In this document: piece by piece, positions 56,485 to 64,000 of the stretch
How positions within the stretch are numbered: position 1 is the first letter of the stretch
Layout of the letters: each line of letters opens with the position of its first letter
NCBI GenBank assembly: GCA_029747585.1
Contig: JAPEVF010000165.1
Coordinates: 20,971 to 84,970 of the forward strand
DNA length: 64,000 bases
Direction of reading: 5' to 3'
Origin: Pleurotus djamor
Lineage: Eukaryota; Basidiomycota; Agaricomycetes; Agaricales; Pleurotaceae
Position numbers and translations under genes: made by a program
Notes under the pieces: model-generated
Database searches by the model: none
What the model was told of the DNA's origin: nothing
Seen by the model: the letters and a program-made list of their open reading frames with translations, nothing else

Positions 56485-56733
56485 AATACAAGTTTATATA
56501 CAAAATACAATGCGGACAATTCACCTCACTTCTTCCCAGCATAATAACCACACTTTTTGGAATTGCTTGTACTCATACATACATTTGTATATACATCCCA
56601 CTCCCTCATTGTAGCACATCCTCATACATACTTAGCCTTTTCAATCCCTCCCCCTCCTTCCCTTTGAAATCGAAGTCGAAGTTTGTAAAAGGTGAAATTG
56701 GGGTTTCGTCGTCGGAGTTCTCGGACGCTTGCT

Positions 56734-58034
56734 TCATTTCATTGCAGTAATTACTCTGGTAGTGTCTGTAACAAAACCATAGCTCTTGTAACGCAATAGA
56801 TCAAATGTCAATGTCAACATCATTTGTGCTGAGAAAGAGGGCAGGGAACGTACATTGCCTGCGTTGTAGAGCATATTGCTCAGACCTCCTTCGGGCGACG
56901 TAGTGGCGACACCGTCTTGTAGAGTGATGCAGTCGTAGCCTCGATAGTATGCATCGACCAAGGTACCGAGGACACACTGACCGTACGGAAATCGGTAAGT
57001 ACCTAGGTCATCCACAGAAGCTTAAAGACCAAGACATACCTGGTCAGCGTTGACGCCTGCGAAGAACAGAGTAGTGATTCCATTCTCCTCCAAAAACAAA
57101 TCCAGAGAGCTTTGGTATCCCCAGATCCCACTCATCCTAACAACATTATAAGGAAAATCCCTACTCCCTACTCAAACTCGGTTTCAAAGGGACTCACCGA
57201 TTCTTGTGAATCCAAAAATCAGTCCCCGCTTCTTTACCTTTGAGATACTCCTCTTGGAGTGGTCCATAGAGATCGGAGTTATACGCGCCCCTCATGAGGA
57301 GTCTACCAAAGCCCCCAGGAAGCTCAGCGCCGAACCCTCCCTTGCCGCCTTTCATGAATCCCCGAACGAGTGAAGGCGAAATCGTCTTCAGCTCGGGATC
57401 CGTCAAGCCCCAATTCCTAACGAACACCAAAAATAACAGAGGAGATAAGTAAGTAAGTAAGGCTTGTCAACGAACCCGGGGAACGGAAATCAATATGATG
57501 AGTGTAAGTAAAGTGAACGTACACCCATAGAACCTTGACACCTCGTTTTCTCAGGGCTGGTACGACATTGAGGAGAGGATCGACGCATTTCAGCCCGGTG
57601 GGGTGATCTCGTAGGTCGGGATGCAAGAAAAAGCTATGTTTCCATTATCCAAACCATTAGTCATCGAAAACCACTCGTACTGGCGAAACGCACTTTTGCA
57701 TATCAATGATAACCACCGCACTCGCAGCGGTATCAATCCTAACCGTCCTCCCTCCATCCACAGGTACGTCAACCTGATTCTCTTGAATTGCCGGTGGTTC
57801 AAACGAGTCCCCTCCGAGTCCATTGCTATGATCGCCTTTACCGTTCACGTTCACGACAGCAGACCACTCCGTTCCAGTACTAAGCGCATCAGGAAGATGA
57901 TGAGAGCGCGACAAATCAACCAGGCCTGAAGGATATTCGACCCAAAACGCCAAACTATTACCGTACTCTGTCGGTTTACTAACAGGCGGTCGAGTCGTCA
58001 TTCCTAGGATTGGTGTATCGTGTATCGGGGGCAT
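56734..58034 (-). CDS. Isochorismatase-like cysteine hydrolase
   Basis: Start at the ATG at 58034 (MPPIHDTPILGMTTRPPVSK). An unusually long N-terminal region of about 110 residues (GNSLAFWVEYPSG, DALSTGTEWSAVVNVNGKG) precedes the isochorismatase fold. The fold starts SAVVIIDMQNFF, with the catalytic Asp, continues LLNVVPALRKRGVKVLWV and reaches the nucleophile region ITTLFFAGVNADQCVLGTLV, where Cys replaces the usual position in this family. GLVRGFMKGG-type loop residues come from the middle exon. The C-terminal exon ends VTDTTRVITAMK. Function in the family ranges from nicotinamidase to carbamoylsarcosine hydrolase; substrate unknown. Exon joins at the borders were checked only for the larger blocks. 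Confidence 0.85.
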
Positions 58035-58182
58035 GGGATGGTTCCCTGGAATTTGGTGGAAGGAACGGGAAACTTCAGTCCTTCAAGAATCAAGGTGAAA
58101 GTAGCTTAGGGTGTAGGTAGGCATGCATCCCACGCCCACGGAAGGATGGGGAGAAAGAGGCCGTAGAGTCTGGGTGTGGGTA

Positions 58183-58491
58183 TTAGCAAGGTCCCTCCCT
58201 GGTCAAAAAATCCTTTTTGGGGTGAGATACCTCACCGGCTGTTGCCGATAGATTTGATGACACACTAGGGGCACCGAGTCCGACCAACCGAAGGTTGGGA
58301 GGCGAGGTGCGGAGAAGGTTCAAATGGTCAAAGGTTCCATCAGCCTTGCTACCAGCATCGAGCATCAACAGCAGCAACACCGTCGCGCTCAGCAGCTTAG
58401 GCCTGGTGAATATGAAGTTGCCGAAGCTGATGAGGGGTGACCAATACATTATACAGCCAACCTCTTTGAGGTTGCTTTGAGGCGATGCCAT
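58183..58491 (-). CDS. Small ORF with one hydrophobic segment, doubtful
   Basis: An ATG-started frame of 102 residues with a hydrophobic stretch (LLSATVLLLLMLDAG) and no recognisable domain. It lies between the isochorismatase-like gene and the NTPase. It could be a chance open frame. Confidence 0.22.
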   Translation of the reverse strand: MASPQSNLKEVGCIMYWSPLISFGNFIFTRPKLLSATVLLLLMLDAGSKADGTFDHLNLLRTSPPNLRLVGLGAPSVSSNLSATAGEVSHPKKDFLTREGPC

Positions 58492-58801
58492 ATATTACAA
58501 GGCTGAACCATACTCAGTAGTCCGAGGGTAGTGCCTCTGCCATGAGTAAGTATCTTGGAGAGCAACTTCAGCCCGCGCAAGCAAGGTATCTCTTAGCGCC
58601 AACGGCGATCGCTAAATCTAACTGTGGGACGCTTCGGTCATTTTACGTCATCAAAATTCGGAGATATTTGATGACTCAGAGTGCGTTCCTTTCCAACGCT
58701 TCATACTGAACTCCCTCAAGACCGAGGAGACCTCTTCAAGATCGACCCTGAGGCGGTCAAGACCTCAAGGCCTCACATCTCAAACTCCTCAGACTCCTCA
58801 G
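58492..58801. other. Short spacer upstream of the NTPase gene
   Basis: Pyrimidine/AG-rich direct repeats (CCTCAAGACC, CTCAGACTCCTCAGA near 58740-58800) precede the ATG at 58802. No gene recognised. Confidence 0.35.
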
Positions 58802-60661
58802 ATGGTGACTCCGCAAGATCTTGGCTGGATCCCTGTATCCAAATATTCTACATTACCTGATTTTCATAAACAATGGAGTGACTTGCGTACCGCGCCCATT
58901 CAAGTCAACGAGATCCTGGATATTGCACAACTAGAGGAGGACACTCTGAATTTACGGACGCATGGCCGCCTTCTGGTGCGAGAAGAATTCCTTCGGATGT
59001 ACGAACGGCTCGAGCTGTGTGAACTAGATCAAAGTCCTGGGCAAGTAATCACTGGACCTAATGGTATAGGTATGTTTGCATCCTTGCCTAAGAGACGTTC
59101 GACTCAGTCCAATACCAACAATGCAGGAAAATCGGCCTTCATAATGTATGCCATCACAAGACGGCTTTCTGAGAGAAAGACCACTGTGTTTCTCAGCATC
59201 GACGAATATCGCATGTTCCTGCTCCACCCAACCGGTGTATACACACTGGAGGATCCCAAAACTTTTTCAGTCTCAGTGCACATTGATCTCTTGCATCCAC
59301 CTGGTACTCCACGTATTTGGGCTCTGATGGACCCATGCTACGATCCCCCGCTCCATTCTCTCACCATTCCCAATCACCTCTTTCCCATCCATACCTCCCC
59401 GCTGTCCCTCCATAATTCATATTCACAGACCGGCAGGCGGATAATGATAATGGATTCGTGGACCGAGCCCGACCTGTTGAAAGTGTAAGTGTCAAGTGTT
59501 TGGTCTTTCATTTCCCTTCCTTACTTTTATCATCATCCTAGCCTTCGTTTCCGGGGGAATTCCAATGGTTACCCNTTTGCCGAGTTGTCAATGAAAGAAC
59601 TCCGGCGTATCATCTACGTTAGAGGACCTTTCGTACGCTCCGTCATCAATGAAATTACTGGAAGTGGCATCGACCCGCATTATAATTTCGAGCGAAACCT
59701 TCCTATCACAATGGATTTTCCTGGCCTTGTTAAACTAATTATGCAAGCTGACCAAGATAATATGAATTCCAATGCTTTCCTCCGTGTTCAACCGCTCCCT
59801 CCAGACGACGTTCCGCTTCGCTCCGACCGCTGGTTCGCAGAATGTAAATCGGTGGCCGTAGGCATACGACTACTAGAATCTATCTCCATGCCGCGCACAC
59901 ACGCAGACTATACAGGCTTGCATGACATTTATCAACTGTGTAGTCCCTACCCCGAGAGGAGTATTCTGTCTGGATGGATATTCGAACGACTCGTCTTTGG
60001 GCTCTTGTCCATGACCTACCCTCGCTTCGTATCCGAGACGTTGCTCTCAGGGACCCATAGGATGAAGCTCAGCGCAAGGGGCTCATCCTGCTATTCCTAC
60101 GTCCCCTCGAGCACCCTTACTACACAACTTTCGGTGACTTCTGGTCATGTTAATATCGAAACAACCTCAAAAATTATCATTCGACCACTCCATGCGTTGA
60201 CTCAAACCGTCTCTTTGCCTCCACTCCATGAGCGACACATCGCACCTCTTGAAACCCTCCTCGAATCCCAGACGGCGGTCCCGGTTGATAACGAATTTTA
60301 CATCTACACTACCAAGCCAAATCAATTATTCGACGCAGTATGTTTCTCATCTTCTCTCGTGCACCAGGACAATGCAACCTCCCCCTTTCACCACACCTCT
60401 CGGACGATGTGGGTATTTCAAACAATGATGTCTGCGCGCTACGGTAAACCCCAATCCGGTCTGCCAGCCCTCAGAGACCTTCGCTCAAGGGTGAGAGCCG
60501 CCTACCCGGGGTCAAGCTGTTCCATCAAGTATGTCTTGGTTGTCCCGCAGAGATTAAAGCAAGGAGTGTCATGGAGGTTACCTGACATGAACAAAGACCT
60601 TTCTGGCACAGTGATGGTGCAATTTGTGGATATGAAAACGTTTGCGCAGTTGCAAATATGA
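58802..60661 (+). CDS. Crinkler/RHS-type NTPase-nuclease-like protein
   Basis: Three exons. The N-terminal part (MVTPQDLGWIPVSKYSTLPD) resembles mushroom crinkler/RHS-like proteins. A phase-1 intron (59070-59126) lies inside the Walker A loop; splicing yields ITGPNGIGKSAFIMYAITRR, followed by ERKTTVFLSIDEYRMFLLHP. The Walker B region is less clear (RIWALMDPCYDPP). The second intron restores LRFRGNSNGYPFAELSMKEL after DLLKV. The C-terminal third has FDAVCF...TSRTMWVFQTMMSARYGK and IKYVLVVPQRL, which fits a degraded PD-(D/E)XK nuclease core. Such proteins combine an NTPase with a nuclease and are known as crinkler-RHS effectors or selfish-element proteins; here the role is unknown. No signal peptide. 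Confidence 0.75.
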
Positions 60662-60974
60662 TAGTCACCCTTCCCGTTTGAGTATTTACCAGTGATCTAC
60701 TAACACCTGTTACTTCGACGAGTTACGGCTAATTGCAGAATATAGAATGCGGGTGCCCTCTTTTTCTGTCTTGATCAGTATTATCAAGCTGTCGCAATGC
60801 GAAACACACCGAACATGGGCAAGTGCATTGTTATTTCGTTGTTGCTGGTGTNGCTGCGCTGACCTCCTGGAACTATGTCACGTTTCACAAGTGCACAGTG
60901 CTACTCGCCGAGAGAAGGAAATAGCAGACGTAAGTCAGTTGAACCACCTTCCCCATCCGTCGTCCTCGTTGTCG
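60662..60974. other. Promoter/5' UTR region of the deadenylase gene
   Basis: The frame at 60747-61160 runs in from upstream but contains an N and no motif. The true gene starts at about 60975. Nothing else recognised. Confidence 0.4.
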
Positions 60975-62226
60975 ATGCCAGCAACTATGACCCGAATAGC
61001 AGAAGTTTGGGCTTCAAATCTGGAGCAAGAAATGCGGATTGTTAGAGATACAATCGAAAGTTATCCCTATATCGCAATGGTACGGCACCCGTTCTTTGTG
61101 AGTTGCTCCATCGCCACTTTGTTCACCTTCAAATGCAGGATACTGAATTTCCCGGTGTAGTTGCGCGTCCCATCGGGATGTTTCCAACCCCCTCGGACTA
61201 CCACTACCAAACGATGCGCTGCAACGTCGACCTGCTCAAGATCATCCAGGTCGGATTGACATTGGCAGACGAGAACGGGAACTACCCAGAGAACTCGACG
61301 TGGCAAGTCAACTTCCAGTTCAATATCAAGTACGCGCTTCCCAATGAAGGGATCTTGGCCAACCAAATGAAGTGTCGCTAACAGGCCCCCTCCTCCCTTC
61401 CGTGAATTAGCGAAGATATGTACGCTCCCGACTCGATAGATCTCCTCCAGAAGGCGGGATTCGATTTTCAGCACCATGAAGAAGTGGGGATATCGCCCAG
61501 TGTGTTTGCAGAGTTGATCATCACCTCGGGCTTGGTTCTTAATCCTGACAATAAATGGATATCCTTCCACAGGTGCGTAGCAGGTGTTCTTGTGTTTTGG
61601 TTGCTTTGGTTGATCGGTTGTGTTGCTAGTGCCTACNATTTTGGGTATTTCCTCAAGCTGTCGACCGGCGCATCTCTTCCCATGACAGAAGACGAATTTT
61701 CCGACCTTTTACACGCGTGGTTCCCCACCGTATACGACGTCAAGTTCATGGTTCGTAAATCGAACGTCCTCAATCGGGGCTTGCAAGACCTAGCGGACGA
61801 ACTTGGAGTACGTCTCCCTNACACCCACCCTCTCTAAATTTACTTACACCAACTCAGGTCACCCGAGTAGGAACCTCCCACCAAGCCGGCTCAGACTCCC
61901 TCCTCGCCGCATCCGCCTCTTTCAAAATGCGCGAACTATACTCTAGCGAAAACATCGACGATGCCCACTACTCTGGTCAACTCTATGGCTTCGGTTCGAC
62001 CTTCACTGCCTCCAACGGCGCCGCCGAACACGGACGTGGTGGTACAACCATCGCAGAGCGGGAAGATCAGGTGTTGAACAGAGAAGCACACTACCACACG
62101 CCTTCAGGTTCGCAGGGCCAGGGTATCCCGATAATGAGTCTACCCAACGGGTCGATGTCCACCCCCGATGTTGTCTGCGGCGTATATGGGTGCGAATGGA
62201 CCGTTCAGGCGACCACCGATGGTTAG
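60975..62226 (+). CDS. CAF1: CCR4-NOT deadenylase CAF1/POP2
   Basis: mRNA poly(A) exonuclease subunit of the CCR4-NOT complex. The start is taken at the ATG at 60975 (MPATMTRIAEVWASNLEQEM). Exon 1 ends SYPYIAM and splices to DTEFPGVVARPIGMFPTPSD, giving the first DEDD motif (DTE). Later features are QTMRCNVDLLKIIQVGLTLA, PDSIDLLQKAGFDFQHHEEV, the second site in the spliced SAYDFGYFLKLSTGASLPMT and the last in TSHQAGSDSLLAASASFKMR. The tail beyond the nuclease domain is Gly/Ser/His-rich (TPSGSQGQGIPIMSLPNGS), typical of basidiomycete proteins. Two codons contain N (61637 and 61820). Essential housekeeping gene; cytoplasmic P-body component. Confidence 0.93.
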
Positions 62227-62376
62227 CGGAGCTCGTTGATGGATGAGGGAGTGACTTTGTTCCATAAAAGTAGTGTATGTAAACATACCTTTCCTCCTCA
62301 CTTATATATCGGGTCTCTCTGATGGATGTCTTTAACCTGCTTCGAGGACTTTTTCCCTTTTTTTNGTTTAGCAGAT

Positions 62377-63283
62377 CTGTATTCCATCCACGTCACAAAC
62401 GGACCTCCACTCCCCGGAACCTTTTGGTCGTTGGAAATCGAAAAAGGAATTTCATGACACTTCGGTCATGTCGCTCAAGTACCGTCACGCAAACCTTCGC
62501 TACAACCAAGTGTGGCTAGATTGGTGGGGAAGAACCGACAGGCGACGCGAACTCGATACAGGAAACACAGTCCTCATCCACCCAGACATCGCAACATCTG
62601 CATGCGCCAATACTACCACGACACCCTCACCCGTCTTCACTACGTACAAGCAACTCACTGCGGAGGCGTCATCCTGTCTGGCCACCCAGGAACCGGCGAA
62701 ACATACGGTCTCTGCTTCCTCCTCCTCCTCGACCAACTCCTCCACAAGAAACCTTCCCTTATCGTGATTTCTTTCTCTATTTCTCAGAGGATGGGGTGCA
62801 GATATTGGAAGGGGACGCTACGGAGGGGAAGATAGAAGAGATACCTCTGACGTCGTGGGTTCTTATCAATAGCGATGAAGATTCGCGATGGGCATCACCG
62901 ACGAGTTGCTTGACTTCGCCGTTGACGATGGCTCCTGTTATTGTTCAAGCTTCCAGTTCCAACCCAGCGAGATGGGTTGAGAAGGTTCGTGGCCAGGTAT
63001 GGTGCGTCGCTCGTTGGTCTAGAGCGGAACTTTCTCAAACATGAGGGACTGTTTCCTCCGAATGGCTCTGTCGAAAAATACTTACACACATTCCCCATTC
63101 AACTTGCAACTCAGACTTCTATTGGACCCTGTTATCTGTAAAAGGTTCCAAGTGGACAAGCCACTGACGAATCATTCGACGCTCCACTCGACGATGCCAT
63201 CCCTAAGTGGGGCTGGGCTCCCAGAGATCTCAAATGCGCGCTTCCGTGTCCAGAGAGCTTTCGTCGCGAACACGAGGCATCAC
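62377..63283 (+). pseudogene. Decayed crinkler/RHS-type NTPase
   Basis: A second, broken member of the NTPase family seen at 58802. The expected blocks are in different frames: ADLYSIHVTNGPPLPGTFW, YRHANLRYNQVWLDWW, GGVILSGHPGTGETYGLCFL, FSEDGVQILEGDATEGKIEE, PVIVQASSSNPARW and FLKHEGLFPPNGSVEKYL. In the Walker A loop the essential Lys is replaced by Glu (GHPGTGET). A frameshift near 62780 separates the Walker region from the FSEDG block, and an N occurs at 62365. The copy is therefore almost certainly non-functional. Start and end are approximate. Confidence 0.65.
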
Positions 63284-63540
63284 TAGGGCATTTAAGCCAT
63301 CAACAGGGATATGATGTGCTCAGAACTTCTATGGTAGAAAATATTGGTTTATAAAATAATGTGAACTAGAAAGTAGACCAGAAAGTGAACGCACAGTTAG
63401 AAAGTGAACCCAAAGCGCGAATGACACGAAAAAGGTGAACCGTTCACTTTTTCCCATGTGGAGTCAGGTGATCGGTTCACCTTTTGCGATTTTTGCTAGT
63501 CAGGTGATTGCAGGCCCCTTAGGAGTGTTCTACTTCGTCG
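63284..63540. repeat. Cluster of GTGAAC motifs with an imperfect palindrome
   Basis: Six copies of GTGAAC or its complement GTTCAC lie at 63361, 63385, 63404, 63435, 63442 and 63475. The pair at 63435-63447 forms GTGAACCGTTCAC, flanked by A and T runs, giving an imperfect hairpin. Spacing of the first copies is 24 and 19 bases. It could be a remnant of a transposon end or a binding-site array. Confidence 0.5.
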
Positions 63541-64000
63541 TTGGCCACAACCACGACGCGTGAACAATGCACGCAGGCCGCTTTGTGGCCACTACTTAAG
63601 CAGTGGTCAGATGTGGCTTGGTTTTTNCGCTCTNCTCTCTCTCTCCTCCCATCCACATCCCCCCGTGTCCCTTCCACAGACCACTACTCTACCTTTCCAA
63701 GTGTTCCGCGGCTTCGTACTACTTCTCACATCAGGAAAACCTGATTGTGGAAGGGAGCAAGAAAAATCATCTCAAACCTTGGAAGGCAAGGGGAGCATTG
63801 GGAGAAAGGTATCTTCATAGTCTCCGCGAGAAAAAGAATAAAAATCCAGGGGCTGTCTCGCCTCCCCCTGACAAAGCCCCCAAAGCGGGNAAAATCCAGC
63901 TACCCCTGTTTGCATCCCCTGGGATCGCCGAAAGCAGCCAAAGCAGCCAAAGCAGCCAAAGCACNCAAGGCTTCGAANGCATACGAANGAATCAAAGCAT
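63541..64000. other. Right end, no gene recognised; short AGCCAAAGC repeat
   Basis: The frames at 63541-63820 include N bases and lack motifs. Near 63930-63962 the unit AGCCAAAGC is repeated in tandem about three times, a simple repeat that continues to the window end with N bases. Confidence 0.4.

Noticed and set aside
1..64000. CRISPR arrays, prophage or bacterial operons
   Set aside because: The sequence is eukaryotic with spliceosomal introns; no repeat-spacer arrays were seen.

Overview
The window is nuclear DNA from a filamentous mushroom-forming fungus (Basidiomycota, Agaricomycetes). The genes are broken by many 45-60 base GT-AG introns. They include families typical of this class: an Agaricomycete-type kinase, a FunK1 kinase, a DUF6533-like seven-helix protein, Zn2Cys6 regulators and a crinkler/RHS-type NTPase. 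Scattered N bases mark a draft assembly. At least two N bases (26375 and 52116) coincide with apparent frameshifts and look like spurious bases.

Layout. 0.6-4 kb: Zn2Cys6/fungal_trans transcription factor (-). 5.5 kb: U6 snRNA (+). 6.8-7.3 kb: small membrane-anchored protein (-). 8.7-10 kb: Agaricomycete kinase-like protein (+). 10.9-13.2 kb: carnitine acetyltransferase (+), with signs of dual mitochondrial/peroxisomal targeting. 14.3-16.9 kb: FunK1 kinase (+). 18-19.8 kb: DUF6533-like membrane protein (-). 20.9-21.7 kb: secreted PEBP-like protein (-). 22.3-25.6 kb: dipeptidyl-peptidase V-like S9 peptidase (-).

26-38.6 kb is the least ordinary part. It has three copies of an unrecognised protein family (one inverted intact pair and one pseudogene), an unknown gene between them, a short protein ending in a Zn2Cys6 cluster, an HNH-nuclease-like gene, and four RING-finger/transmembrane paralogs. 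All four RING genes share an intron at exactly the same place inside the RING. It reads as a young, lineage-specific duplication island.

39-53.5 kb returns to metabolic and housekeeping genes: PEX16 (5' end lost in ambiguous sequence), a cupin, a short-chain dehydrogenase, a bacterial-like ketol-acid reductoisomerase, an RBM39/Rsd1 splicing factor, a Dal5-type MFS transporter, an HSL-type esterase, a D-serine dehydratase-like enzyme and a Rab4 GTPase. 54-64 kb holds a mucin-like single-pass membrane protein, an isochorismatase-like hydrolase, a crinkler/RHS-type NTPase, the CAF1/POP2 deadenylase, and a broken second NTPase. A cluster of GTGAAC motifs lies near the right end.

Functional links. 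PEX16 (peroxisome biogenesis) and the peroxisome-tagged carnitine acetyltransferase both serve peroxisomal acetyl-group metabolism. The esterase and the D-amino-acid enzyme are divergent across 145 bases that carry a triple GTTAAC palindrome. The cupin, dehydrogenase and reductoisomerase may form a small metabolic group, but this is only inferred from adjacency.
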